In this document: positions 1 through 10,805 of the stretch, piece after piece
Layout of the letters: every line of letters starts with the position of its first letter
How positions within the stretch are numbered: position 1 is the first letter of the stretch
NCBI RefSeq assembly: GCF_027580225.2
Contig: NC_073348.2
Coordinates: 27,145,501 to 27,209,500, forward strand
DNA length: 64,000 nt
Origin: Misgurnus anguillicaudatus
Taxonomy: Eukaryota > Chordata > Actinopteri > Cypriniformes > Cobitidae
Reading direction: 5' to 3'
Translations under genes and position numbers: made by a program
Notes under the pieces: model-generated
What the model saw: the letters and a program-made list of their open reading frames with translations, nothing else
What the model was told of the DNA's origin: nothing
Databases searched by the model: none

Positions 1-1308
1 CCCCAAATCGTTCTCGACCTTCTGACCTCTCCCCGCCGTGACCCTCCCCGAATGGACGGCGCCCTCCAAACCACTCTTGTTCCCGCTCTCTTCCCCTTCC
101 TAACCCAGGGCGCTCGCCCCTGAACGGTCTGCCCTCGTGGTCATTTGGCCCATCTGGTCTTGGACCGCCGGGTCTCATAAAGGGAGGTCCAGGAGGAGGA
201 AAGTGGCCCCGGATGCCATGAGGAGGGGGCGGCATCCCAAAACCTCTGGGTGGTGGCTCACGGTGCATCATCTGAGGTGGACCCCTGGGTGGCATCATCT
301 GTGGAGGTATGTGTGGCATGCCGGGTCGAGGAGGTGGAATGGAGAATCGTTGCATGTGCGGGGGCGGCATCCCTGGGGGGCGCTGCAGAGGCATTAAACC
401 TGGCCTTGAACCTAAAAGACCAGGTGGTGATTGCATGCCCATCCCGGGTGGACCTCCAGGAGGCACCTGATTTCCTGCAAAATGCATGAAAGCACAGATT
501 AAAACACAGATAGGTTGAAAAAAAATTTAAAAGTACATCTTTTCTGAATCAAAGATGCTGAGATTCACCATCTGTTCCGTCATTGTTGATTCTTGCCGGA
601 TCACTTGACATGTCTTCGACTGGGCCGCCAACTGCAAATGAATTATGGGAAAAATCAGCTTAACGATGCCAATAATGTAAATAATAACTAAAAGCTAATG
701 CTCATACCTGGAGGCATGTTGATCCCTGCTGTAGGTGGATGAGGTCCAGGAGTGCCCAGTGGAGGCATGGCACCTGGAGGCAGAAATCCTGAAGCATAAC
801 CCAAGACATGATTCTCAGTTAATATGCTGAGTGAAAAAAGTTCTTCAAACAAGAAATATTTAATCCTGATCCACCACATGCATATTTTTTATTCAATAAG
901 CGATTAACAACTTAAAAAGGCACCAATATTGTGAAAGTTTAGTCTTACCCGGTGGCATCTGCATGGGATTGAAGCCTGGCCGTATAAAGTGGCCCGGAGG
1001 TGGGGGAACCCCTGGTGGAAATGAGGGGGGTGGCATATTCATGTGTCCTGGGAATCCTGGCGGTAGAACGCCAACTGCTCCCATTGGCTGGACCGGAGGA
1101 ACCTGAGGCTAATACAAAATATAGCAAACAATAGATATGTTGTATACTTTCCTATTGGGAAAAGATCAATTGTATTTTTTGAATTTTAAAATAATTGGGC
1201 TTACCTGCATAGGTACAACCGTAGGCTTCTCCTCCATTTTCCCCACCTCAGCCCTGCCATTCTGGGACTCCTCTGGTTTCTCCAGCTCACTCTGAGAGTC
1301 TCTCCACT
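1..1308 (-). CDS. scaf4: scaf4 exons 16-20: Pro/Met/Gly-rich C-terminal region (open at edge)
   Basis: Exons 1205-1308, 949-1108, 708-788, 569-631 and 1-474 encode an acidic spacer (SELEKPEESQNGRAEVGKM) and then long Pro/Met/Gly repeats. Examples are PPGFPGHMNMPPPSFPPG, HFIRPGFNPMQMPPG, and GLLGSRPGLMPLQRPPGMPP followed by HMQRF. The last exon turns Arg/Gly/Glu-rich (EGRPFRGERPGLGRGRERE), as in the mammalian SCAF4 tail, and is still open at base 1. The stop codon and 3' UTR are therefore outside the window. Several exons here are phase 1-1, so they could be skipped without frame loss. Confidence 0.9.
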
Positions 1309-4300
1309 CTGTCAACAAAGATAAGTCGAATGCTAAATAAAATCATCACTTCTAATGGGTAAAAGTTTTCTCTACAGGAAACCAGTACAAAGGGGAATCA
1401 AACAGTTACCTGGTGCAAGAGAATCAGGATCCAACATCCCTCCTTCTCTAAACACATCAAGGTCTTCCTGTTTGATTTTGGACCAGGGTATGTAGGTGAC
1501 CCCTAACTCCACATCCCAGAACTGCTTGAACTCTGCTTTAATGCCCTTATTTAGAGCCCAGGCAATCTGAAGAAACATAATAATGCATTATTGAGTGTTT
1601 TATTAAGTTAGGTAAGAGTGCCAACCTGGTGGATAATAGCGGAAATAGGGATTGCCCTAAAAACTCATTGGCAGGGGATAACGTTTTCTCTTAATTAATG
1701 AGATACTGTGTCAATGGGCGGAAAAAGAGAAACCCTGGGTTTCCACCAAGGGAAATTTCACCCAAAAATGAAAATTCTGTCATCATTTACTTACCCTCGT
1801 GCTGTAAACCTGTATGAGTTTTTGGATTTTGATGAACACAAAAGAAGATATTTTGATAAATGATGGAAAGCACACAGCTGCCTTAAAGGGATAGTTCACC
1901 CAAAAATGAAAATCATGTCATTAATGACTCACCCTCATGTCGTTGCAAACTCGTAAGACCTCCGTTCATCTTTGGAACACAGTTTAAGATGTTTTATATT
2001 TAGTCCGAGAGCTTGTTGACCCTTCATTAAAAATCTATGTACGGTTTTCTGTCCATGTTCAGAAAGGCAACAAAAACATCATCAAAGTAGTACATACACG
2101 TGACATCAGTGGGTCAGCCAGAACGTGTTGAAGCATCGAAAATACACCATGGTCCAAAAATAACAAAAATTAAGAGTTTTTTCAGCATTGTCTTCTCTTC
2201 CGTGTCTGTTGTGAAGCGCATGCACGAGTCTAAAATCACGTAACTGTAGTGACGCAGCTGACGTGTTATCTGGTGCGCCCCAGCTGTTTTTTGTGTGCAC
2301 CCAGGTTTCGTTTACAGTCTAAGGGAGACGCATGCTGTAAGTTTGAAAAAAAAAAACATTTTGCAAACATGTCTGAAGATAACAAGTCATCCGCATCGCC
2401 GCAGTCACGTGACTTTAGTCTCGCGCATGCACTTCACAACAGACGTGGAAGAGAAGACAATGTTGAATAAAGTAGTAATTTTTGGACCAAAATGTATTTT
2501 CTTTTTTTTTTTAAAGTTATATTTTTGGGCCATTTTGCCTTTATTGATAGAAAGTAGTAATTGAAAGGCGACAGGAAAGTACAGGGTAGAGAGAGAGGGG
2601 TATGGGATCGGCAAAGGACCTCGAGCCGGGATTCGAACTCGGGTCGCCGGAAGTGCGTTTGCACCATATGTCGGAGCACTGTCCACTACACCATCGGCTC
2701 CGACCCAAAATGTATTTTCAATGCTTCAACACATTCTAACTGACCCACTGATGTCAAATGGACTACTTTGATGCTGTTTTTATTACCTTTCTGGACATGG
2801 ACAGTATACCGTACATAGATTTTCAATGGAGGGTCAGCAAGCTCTCGACTAAATCTAAAACATCTTAAACTGTGTTCCCAAGAGGTCTTACGAGATGAGG
2901 GTGAGTCATTATTGACATTATTTTCATTTTTGGGTGAACTATCCCTTTAACCATTGACTTCCATAGTAAAAAACAAATATGGAAGTAATGTGATAAATGA
3001 TGAAGAAGATATTTTGCTAAATTATGGTAAGCACACAGTTTGAATTCCACTGTTTTTGTTTTTCCTACTATGAAAGTCAATGGTTACAATTAGCTGTGTG
3101 CTTACCATCATTCATCAAAATATCTTCTTTTGTGTTTATCAGAAAAAAAAAACTTATACAGGTTCAGAGAAAACGATGACAGAATTTACATTTTTGGGTG
3201 AACTATCCCTTTAAAATACACATATCGTTTGTGTTGGACAAATCTGACTGTCTAAACATGCAATGATCTACCATGCAATATTACAAAGTAACCATGTTTC
3301 AAACCTAACACCATAAAAAAACAGTTGTCTGGTACCTTAATAGCTTTCTGGTTAAGTTTGTTTGGACCTCTGCTAAGCTTCTGCAGAGCTCGATAAGCGT
3401 CCTGACGATGGATCATGACAATGTAGGCACAACCACGAGGAGGAATCATCTACCCAAATCAAAAACAAAAAAGTGAGCATAGCAGGGAAATCCAAAATAG
3501 CATGTCAAAGTTTTAAGAAGGACTAATGTATGTTAATAGCTATGCAAAGAAAACTTTATATTAAACTTACGTTAATTGAATCTATCTGCCCAAACTCCTC
3601 TAGCAGACAAGCCACGTCTTGCTGATGCGTCCTTTTATCCAGCTGACCCACCCAAAGGGTTGTACTGCACACTGAATGGGAGAAATATTTTAGATAAACT
3701 GTACAATCTTAGACAAATATATATATGAGATCAGCGGTGCTACTGGATACAGGAATAAATGCGTCTTTGCTTACCACTGAGAGTGTTACCCTTTACAGGC
3801 GGAAGACCTTTCTGTCGTCGTTCTCGCTCTCTCTCCCTATCTCTCCTTTCCTGAGACCGTGAGTGAGGCGAATGATGCCGCCGCTCTCGTGAACGGGATC
3901 GAGAACGGCGATGGCGCATTCGTCTGCCGCGGGAATTTGAACGAGACCTTCTTCTTTTAGGAGACCTAAAAAACACGTAAAGTGAGTGCTAGAATAGTCT
4001 AGTGTCATGATAGCATCTAGCCTTGGTATGTGGCTTATATACAAATAAACATGGTTTAAAATTAGTTGAGCTTGTTTTATATACCTTGACCCTGAGCGTG
4101 ATCTTGACCTTTTGTCATCGGGGTAATGACTCGAAGTTGCATCTGAATTTGTCTGCATTTCCTGATGAGATCGGTATCATGATTATTATTAAAATAATAA
4201 CATCAAATTAGTCATGACCGACTAAATGATTCACAAATAATTTCCTGATGATGTCCAGCCATGAGCTGGTTGAAGTTATCGTTCTGAGGGGGGAAAGCTG

Positions 4301-5990
4301 GGTGAGACTGCCCCATCTGAGATATCATGCCTGGGAAAGGCTGTGAGGTCATAAGACCAAACCCTTGGACCTGTCCATTTGAAGGCATAACAACCTGAGC
4401 ACACACCAGCGAGAACCAAAGTGTTGATTTAACAACAGGAAAACATCAGGTAACATTAAACGGCATGTTAATATTAGTTTTAGGCCACGTACCTGTTGGT
4501 GCTGCGATACACCCATCATGTGTTGTTGAAAGTGCTGCATCTGATTTGTTGGAGGAAAACCTGCGGCAGTCTGCTCAGGAAATACTCTGTGAAGAAATGA
4601 TAAATGAAAATTGCAACACGAAACTGACCAAGGGATACGGATTGCAGTTTTTATTAATGAATTACACATTCCAGAAAAAAAAGCCGCCACTTACATATTA
4701 GGTTGAATGGATGGCGTTTCATCCTTCTTGACTTCCTCGCCAGTTTCTGGTTCATCGTCATAGTCAAATCGGTCAAGAAGTGTCTAAAAAAAGTCAAATC
4801 GGTCAAGAAGTGTTAGAAAGCATGTACAAAGATGTTTATGCCGGCGTGTTTTCAATTGTCTCCAATGGACACTCCAAAGTCCGTGTATGTTTTAAAGATC
4901 TCTCTGCATCTGATCTCTATCAAAAGTCCTTCACAAAAATGGAATTATCTCAGCTTTTTGCTCAAAATTTGCTGTTTTTGATGAAACCTACACATATTTT
5001 AGAGGTGATAAAAACAGAACACATGAAGGTAGGATGAAGGGTCTGTTCTTTTATTTTATATATTATATGTTTATATATTTAAAAAGGGGCATTTTCTGGA
5101 AGGCATTAAACTTTTGTGAAAATCATGAAAAATGCTGGCGGTGAAAGAGTTAAAAGCAGGTGGTGTTTATTTATCAGCGAGAACATTTTTTAAAGTTTGG
5201 TGAAAATCTCAGCTCTTCAATGTCACTTCTCACTCTACCGTCCAATCACAATTGAAGGGGGCAGGATAAATTAAGAATTTGGTTCCAAAACTCAATAAAA
5301 AAAAAAGATTTATTGCATTCTGCACAGAAGGAGGACTGGCATTTATCGCGTTTTGGGAAAAAAGATGACAGAATAACACGGCGGATATTGGATTTTGGGT
5401 AAAATTAAGAATTTACTTTTTAATACTGACCAGATACAATACTGATTTTGGCGGTAACTCTTTTTTTTTTAAATGCCGTTTATTGCGTTTTGGAACCAAA
5501 CTCTTCAAATTTCACAACATCCACCCTGCGCATCATTTAATGATTGATAAACAAAGCAGAAGTATCATAGCAACCAAAGCGATTGTTTTCAGCCGCTACA
5601 TTTTGTTGAGGAGCATCCTGTAATATTAAGTTACCTTAGCGGAGTTCATTTAAAGTCACTTTTAGCTGGCGACGTTTAGCTGTGATTAGTGATTGACAGC
5701 TAAAGAATAAATGTCTCATTTCCATTTTGGCTGAACTATCCCTTTAAGTTCAGGTTATAATAGAGGCAACAGCAAGTGATTTTACAGCACCACATTGAAT
5801 ACACTGCAGAAATTGTAGGAACTTTAATGTTATCAGCTGAAACCCCAATTAAATTAACCTTTTCTTAATTATGCCTTAATTCCATTTTTTAAGCTGATGC
5901 TGCATAATTTAACAATTTCCTTAAGGATGGTAGACAAAAATATTTTTATATTTTAAGGTTAACTCCAAATCAATTATTTATTCATTTTTG

Positions 5991-6038
<48 letters not shown>

Positions 6039-9000
6039 GGGTTTGGTTCCAAAACGCGATAAACGCCATTTTTGAAAAAAATGAGTTACTTCCAAAATCA
6101 GTATTATATCAGGTCAGTAGTTAAAAGTAAATTCTTAATTTTACGCAAAATCCAATATCCGCCGTGTTATTCTGTCATCTTTTCTCCCTTTTTTCCCAAT
6201 ATGCGATAAGCGCCACTCGCCCTTTTTTACAGAACGCAATAAATCCTACAGCGCACCATTCACGCAATGTAAACAAACATGGCGGCGCGCTGAGTACATG
6301 GAGTCCTAGTTTTCCTCATCTACTTTGTACTTCGTGATCAACAAACAAAACAAAATAATACTTTAATTGCATTCATAAACCTCTGGTGGTTTTCTGTGAC
6401 GGGAAAGAAACGTAAGCCATCAACATCTAATAATTTCCCTGAGAGGCACTAGGGAGACGGTTGCTTGTTCTCCCGACAGCATCAAGCTTCTCATGCTAAC
6501 ACATTGACCCCAGGAGATCTTATGAAAAACTTTCCATAATTTTACTCAAAGTCAATGAAAATCGAGCAGGACCAAAACATTTTACAGATGATCGCTGTGA
6601 AAAACGTTAAGCGACGACGCCAAGTAACCGCAATGACAGTGTTTTCTTAATATGACAAAGTAAGTATTTTGATTAATGACATTAATGTTTATATTTTTAA
6701 TTAGTGTGTACAACTAGTCAATTAAATGAATGTAACATGGCAAAGATGAATGCACATTTATATAGGCTATTGATTCAATAGATTTTTAACATTTTGAATA
6801 AAAACTTGTCATGGATTTATTGCATTTTGTGGAAAAAATAATCCGTTTTTATAATAAATCTTTGAAAATCAACATATGGATTTGAATTTTTTATGTTTAT
6901 ACAACCTAAAGATGCTATGTGAAAGTTTGTAACAGAAAATAGTTGTTTTCATTTTGTCACTTTCTTGGTATAGAAAACACGTTTGTCACCAAAATTTGTC
7001 AAAATGGATTTATTGCGTTTTGGAACCAAACTCTTCATATATATTGCATTCTGTAAAGCTTGTCTGAGTGGGCAACAGTTACCGAAGGTGGGCGCAGCTT
7101 AGCAAAAGGCCATCACTGCTGAAAGTAAATGCACTCACGGTGTCGAAAGTGGCCTTCTTCTCCACCGGTTGTGGTGTGTGATGTTGGTGCTGATGTATGT
7201 GGGTGGAAGGAGCTGCGGTCGTTGATTGAGCCTGCAGGTGACTGTGACTCCTGTTGTTATCCACAGCTGGAGACTGAGGTTTTCCTGGAGCCTGAAAGTT
7301 CTGCAGAATCTGCTGAAGCTTCACAAAATAAAAAAACACATAAACCCTCAGAAAGAATAAAAGTGATTTCTGATTTTGATGTCCACATTCCTTAACATCC
7401 CGAGTCCGACTACGGTTCGTATGATGCCAATTTTTCTAGCACCTGTGTGCACACCATTTGTGCATACATTATGATTACTATGCTATTTATTGCAATAGAT
7501 ACTGTGTCTGTGAAAACTACACACGCAGTACAACTTAAAAGACTAAAATAACGATGCATGAGCCATTACGGCACAGCAAGGTTCATCTGAGCTTTAAAAT
7601 TAAATTATGAAATTAATCCCGTCATTATGTGTTAAAATATATCTTCATCTCTCGAAAACACTAGACATGAAGCAGAATTGAACCAATCTGGGTGTGACTA
7701 ACCTTCTGTCCTTGAGAGGACTGAATCAGCTGTGCAACGGCTGCAAAAGCATCCGAATTCTGAAGTTGAGGCACAGCTGCTGCAATGGAGTTTGACGTCA
7801 CCACAGGATGAGACTCCTGCTCCCGCACAGGAGAAGGCGGAGATGCTGCTGCTGCAAAAAAGGCATTCGTAAATAAGTTTTATGTTATACGTGAACCGTT
7901 TAAAGTGAGAGAACAATATTTTCCGGACACGGCTGTGCCTTACCTCCATCAGGACCGTCATCCGCCTCAGCTGAGCTGCTGGATCCAGCTGCCATGTCTA
8001 ATAGAGGCTGGATCACCTCGATTTTAAACACTCCATTCTTCTGCCACAGATTCAACACTCTCACTATCTTACTCTGGAAACATAAAGAACGAAAAACATT
8101 AAAAAAGCTATTTGAATTATTAAACCATACAAAAAGGTATAACTGGTAAGACGTTGCTTCCTCACCCGATCCTCAGTGGGACACAAGCACAGGTTTTCAA
8201 ACGTTCCTGTAATATTTTTGGTAAACCTGGGCCCGAAGACATCTTTTTCCGCTCCAAACTGATGCCTTGACTGTCTCACGATGGAATCCACCACATAGAG
8301 CCCTGGAACTTTGTACTCAGGCTTGCACTGATATGAGGAAAGGACATTTAAGGATGCATTCAATAAGCTAAGAGGACCAACATACATAATCTCAGTGTTT
8401 ACCTTACCTTCTTTATGAATTTTTCAACAATTTGGACAACATGCTTGTATAGCTGAAAAATAATAAGAGAAGACTTTGAATGTTTTAGTCCATCCAGAAA
8501 TGTAGTTTCGAAAATAGCAGCCGTCTGTTCTTTATCTTTCTGTATTATAATACTACCAAATCAGCATCAAGTGTCATTTGTGCTGAGTATTATTACTGCG
8601 CTATAGCAATGTAATAAACAAACTTAGTTTAATGGCTTTTATAGCAGATTTGGTGATAGAGATCATCTTGGCCCTCGAGATGGGAGGCTTAGTGTCCATC
8701 AACGAGAACAACTGCAATAAAGTCAAACATTTATTTTAGGCATGGGAGGCAAATGATGATAATAAGTGGTAATAAAAGAAGTAAATCATAACTGTATGTT
8801 CATAAACTGATGTGTTGTCTATTACTCGGTGCATTGTTGGAATTAAAGCAACCTTGGATTTAATGCCAATGAAACTGTAATAGTGTATCAGCATCTGATA
8901 CTATAACAGTTTTTGGGCATTTTTTAAATTTTATTTAGCACATCAACATACATACAGCATTATATTTCCAAACTTTAAGCAAAAAGTGAACCCCTTGTCA

Positions 9001-10398
9001 ACATGAAGAGCATTATTATAACTTAATAGTGAGCTCTAGTCATAGTTTTTTTTAACATGATATCAAATGACTATATACTGTTGCATAACTGAGACTTTTA
9101 GACACAGTATATTTCATTCCCTTAAAAAAATTGTGTGACTGTTTTGTCAGACTAATTGCCATTTGTATTACAATTTTACTACAAATTTCATGGTTAAACT
9201 ATGGTCACAGTAATAAAACCATATTTGAAGATTCACCCAAAAATGAAAATTCTGCCATTATTTACTCACTTACAAACTTGTATAAATTTCTTTGTCATGC
9301 TGAACACAAATAAGGATATCTTGATATAATAAAAAAATTTGTAACCAATCTCTCTGACAACATTGACTTCTATAGTAAGAAAAAATAACATTATGGAAGT
9401 CAATGGTGCCCCAGATCATTTCTCAAAATACCTTCATTATTAAATGATTGTAGATTTTCATTTTTGGGTGAACTATCCATTTAAGGGGTAGGTTTATATA
9501 CGGTGCATTATATGTTATAAATCTCATAACTATTAAACATTACAAAATGATCGCAGAGTACACACGTTATGTAAACAACTTAATACACAATTAACATAGA
9601 CACTCCCATATCTACAAAGATTTTGTCAATATTAACAGTTTATTAACATGTACAAGTATTAAAGGCACATTAACAACAAAAAGCTATATGACTATAGGTC
9701 AGAAATAGGCTGGAAATTATGATGTAAAACTATTACGACTGTTTTATTCGGGGGAAAGAATAAAATGTAACACAAGTGTAAGTACAGTCCTAAATCAACA
9801 TATAACCCATTAATAACGTGTTTTTATAACGTAAGTATAAATGTTTTACTGTAACAGGTTGGTGTGCCCATAAACTATTTAACGATGAAGACTCATAGTA
9901 CGTTAGCAGGAGAACAAATTTACGTGTATTTAATGTAAACATTAAATGTAAACACTCATAAGTCTGACACTCGGTCCCGTCTCCTCAAAACTTTGCATCA
10001 AAACTGCATTAATAAATCTTAGCTAATGCATAAATACAAGCAAAGAAACATACTAACGTGCAAAGTGGCAAACTACAGATTATGCTGTGTACTAGCATCA
10101 CAACAAGCTAAACGGCTAGCTGCTCGCCATGGCTAGCGAAGCGTCCAATACAGAAGATCCAAACACACCGACTAAACCTACAAAAAGCACCAAATGTATT
10201 TTCAAACTACAGCTTCGTATGTTGAACCGAAAACAACTGGCAGCATGCATCTGTACGTGTTTTAAACAGCGAGGCCTTCATCTTGCATGAGCCATTGGGA
10301 GCACTGATAGCTTGTGCACAACAAAGCAAGATCTTACGGTGGTTAATACATGTTTACAGCACACTAACCTCGTGATTAAAAGCGTTGACGGCATCCAT
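1..10398 (-). CDS. scaf4: SCAF4 (SR-related CTD-associated factor 4), 3' end beyond window
   Basis: SCAF4 binds the phosphorylated C-terminal domain of RNA polymerase II and, in mammals, prevents premature polyadenylation and helps termination. Twenty coding exons were placed by splice sites and reading phase: 10369-10398, 8628-8711, 8408-8452, 8166-8327, 7944-8073, 7703-7851, 7139-7318, 4695-4783, 4493-4586, 4245-4394, 4085-4161, 3775-3965, 3571-3671, 3336-3449, 1410-1566, 1205-1308, 949-1108, 708-788, 569-631 and 1-474 (open at the window edge). They give about 878 residues. Domain order is CID, Gln/His linker, an LLDRFDYDDEPE acidic motif, an SR stretch, an RRM, then a Pro/Met/Gly-rich tail. 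The N-terminus MDAVNAFNHE fits SCAF4 better than SCAF8 (which begins MEAVKTFN). Teleosts can carry a and b copies and I cannot say which this is. Two junctions are non-canonical (see findings). Confidence 0.93.
1410..4161 (-). CDS. scaf4: scaf4 exons 11-15: SR region and RRM
   Basis: Exons 4085-4161, 3775-3965, 3571-3671, 3336-3449 and 1410-1566 encode the RNA-facing half. First comes an Arg/Ser/Glu-rich stretch (SPKRRRSRSNSRGRR, then ERRDRERERERRQKGLPPVK). An RRM follows, with RNP2-like TTLWVGQL and RNP1-like RGCAYIVM, plus HRQDAYRALQKLSRG. Exon 1410-1566 begins IAWALNKGIKAEFKQFWDVE and continues into ELGVTYIPW and the acidic segment QEDLDVFREGGMLD. This is the expected SCAF4/SCAF8 order. 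All exon phases join without a break. The intron between 1567 and 3335 holds the nested transposons listed separately. Confidence 0.93.
1884..2950. mobile_element. Foldback-type element with long inverted arms, nested in the MITE
   Basis: It starts with AAAGGGATAGTTCACCCAAA and ends with TTTGGGTGAACTATCCCTTT. Arms of several hundred bases are imperfect inverted repeats. For example, 2190-2245 (GTCTTCTCTTCC...AAATCACGTAACTG) mirrors 2402-2460 (CAGTCACGTGAC...GAAGAGAAGAC), and 1975-2140 mirrors 2715-2870. No coding capacity is visible, so it is non-autonomous. It carries a SINE insertion at 2502-2704. A partial second copy is at 38458-38829. Confidence 0.72.
2502..2704 (-). mobile_element. tRNA-derived SINE with 15-bp target-site duplication
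   Basis: Read on the minus strand it begins with a tRNA-like head. An A-box-like TGGTGTAGTGG lies near 2690 and a B-box-like GAGTTCGAATCCC near 2632-2644. It ends in an A-rich tail (the plus-strand T run at 2502-2512). It is bounded by identical 15-bp direct repeats, CCAAAATGTATTTTC, at 2487-2501 and 2705-2719. The related foldback copy at 38.5 kb has the same host sequence with no insertion. Confidence 0.8.
4245..7851 (-). CDS. scaf4: scaf4 exons 6-10: Gln/His linker and acidic LLDRFDYDDEPE motif
   Basis: Exons 7703-7851, 7139-7318, 4695-4783, 4493-4586 and 4245-4394 encode the low-complexity linker between CID and SR/RRM. Readable landmarks are VPQLQNSDAFAAVAQLIQSS, then LQQILQNFQAPGKPQSP, a His/Gln-rich run, VEKKATFD, LLDRFDYDDEPE, and a Met/Gln-rich region ending QLMAGHHQ. 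These match the order in vertebrate SCAF4. The 7139-7318 exon is exactly 60 codons. The acceptor of exon 4695-4783 sits in a 22-bp duplication. Exon 4245-4394 has an ambiguous 3' border: a conserved-looking join at CAG (4245) would use no GT donor. A canonical GTGAAT donor at 4235, joined to an acceptor inside the next exon, also keeps the frame. Confidence 0.88.
4761..4814 (-). repeat. scaf4: 22-bp direct duplication across the scaf4 exon 8 acceptor
   Basis: Positions 4761-4782 and 4793-4814 are identical over 22 bases, with CTAAAAAA-type sequence between them. The first copy is the start of the scaf4 exon encoding LLDRFD. The second lies just upstream in the intron. On the minus strand the intronic copy is followed by a T-rich tract and TAG, which form the present acceptor. 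Confidence 0.8.
5271..5508. mobile_element. Short MITE with TTTGGTTCCAAAAC ends
   Basis: The left end TTTGGTTCCAAAACTCAATAA and the right end TTATTGCGTTTTGGAACCAAA are inverted repeats. The element is about 238 bp with no open frame. Its interior (ATAACACGGCGGATATTGG) is the inverted equivalent of 6150-6180 in the larger neighbour, so the two copies sit head to head in the scaf4 intron between exons 7 and 8. Confidence 0.72.
5995..6034. repeat. (TA)n microsatellite
   Basis: About 18 TA dinucleotides in the scaf4 intron, directly left of the MITE that starts at 6037. Confidence 0.9.
6037..7038. mobile_element. Larger TIR element of the same TTTGGTTCCAAAAC family
   Basis: It begins AAGGGTTTGGTTCCAAAACG at 6038 and ends with the mirror CGTTTTGGAACCAAACTCTT near 7035, about 1 kb in total. 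The subterminal part matches the 5.27-kb copy in opposite orientation. The inside is AT-rich with no transposase frame, so it is non-autonomous. A third copy of the end (TTTGGTTCCAAAACAC) reaches the window edge at 63985-64000. Confidence 0.7.
7944..10398 (-). CDS. scaf4: scaf4 exons 1-5: CTD-interacting domain (CID)
   Basis: Five exons (10369-10398, 8628-8711, 8408-8452, 8166-8327, 7944-8073) encode about 150 residues. This is the RPR/CID fold that grips the Ser2/Ser5-phosphorylated CTD of RNA polymerase II. Family landmarks read directly include KPPISRAKM, YKHVVQIVEKFIKK, CKPEYKVPGLYVVDSIVRQS, RHQFGAEKDVFGPRF, and SKIVRVLNLWQKNGVF followed by IQPLLDMAAG. The start ATG at 10398 is the only one preceding the conserved DAVNAFN. 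The first coding exon is only 30 bp, and an intron of about 1.66 kb follows. Exon 2 ends at AAA followed by CTAAGT, so the donor differs from GTAAGT only in its first base. All other borders here are GT/AG. Confidence 0.94.
8712..10368 (-). other. scaf4: scaf4 intron 1
   Basis: First intron, about 1.66 kb, AT-rich. It holds one copy of the GGATAGTTCACCC MITE at about 9228-9486, with ends ATTCACCCAAAAATGAAAAT and TTTTTGGGTGAACTATCC. No other gene, RNA or repeat was recognised in the rest. Confidence 0.6.
9228..9486. mobile_element. MITE, GGGATAGTTCACCC family
   Basis: About 260 bp, inverted ends TTCACCCAAAAATGAAAATT and ATTTTTGGGTGAACTATCC. Palindromic interior with ACTTCTATAGTAAG near the centre. 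Same family as 1750-3214. No coding content. Confidence 0.72.
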
Positions 10399-10600
10399 GA
10401 TGTCCCGTCCCTGCTTTGCCGCTACTTTAGCCGGTAAAATCAGAAATGTATGCGGTACTGTCCTCTAGTAGGCCGCCCCAACATGTCCGCCCCTGTGTTG
10501 GCAGCAGACAGCTCGGACTCGGAGTCGGCGCGGTGCTCGCGGTGCAGGATGGGATTGAGGGACTGTGCTTTTCATATTGCACCACTAGATGGAGATGGAA
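10399..10600 (-). promoter_or_regulatory. scaf4: Probable scaf4 5' UTR and CpG-rich promoter
   Basis: Immediately upstream of the scaf4 start codon the sequence is locally GC- and CpG-rich (about 10400-10560), unlike the AT-rich flanks. This suits a housekeeping TATA-less promoter. No TATA box was seen. The transcription start cannot be placed from sequence alone. Short open frames on both strands here look incidental. Confidence 0.45.
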
Positions 10601-10805
10601 GTATACATTAACAGTAAGGCTGGCCATTAAACACTACTGATTTTGTGTGGGAAGGTACTAAATACTAAATAGAAAGTACTAAAATCTAAATACTATTTAG
10701 TACTGATAGTATGCAAATTGGGATGCAGGGTTTCATTTATGTTTTCTAATAAATTTACTTTTTAGGTTTATATCAGTGTTTCTCAAACAGGCCCAGTTGA
10801 GGACC

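Larger units (their letters stand above)
1750..3214. mobile_element. Outer MITE with GGGATAGTTCACCC-type ends, interrupted
   Basis: Ends read about AGGGAAATTTCACCCAAAAA at 1748 and TTTTTGGGTGAACTATCCCT near 3210, inverted copies of one another. The body (GAAGATATTTTGATAAATGATGG and the mirror CATTCATCAAAATATCTTC) is also palindromic. This is an abundant cyprinid MITE type, judged from memory of zebrafish repeats. It lies in the scaf4 intron between exons 1410-1566 and 3336-3449. A second element at about 1884-2950 splits it. Confidence 0.75.

Noticed and set aside
4780..5037. 85-residue plus-strand frame overlapping the scaf4 exon 8 duplication
   Set aside because: No family resemblance; lies in the scaf4 intron and begins inside the duplicated exon sequence.
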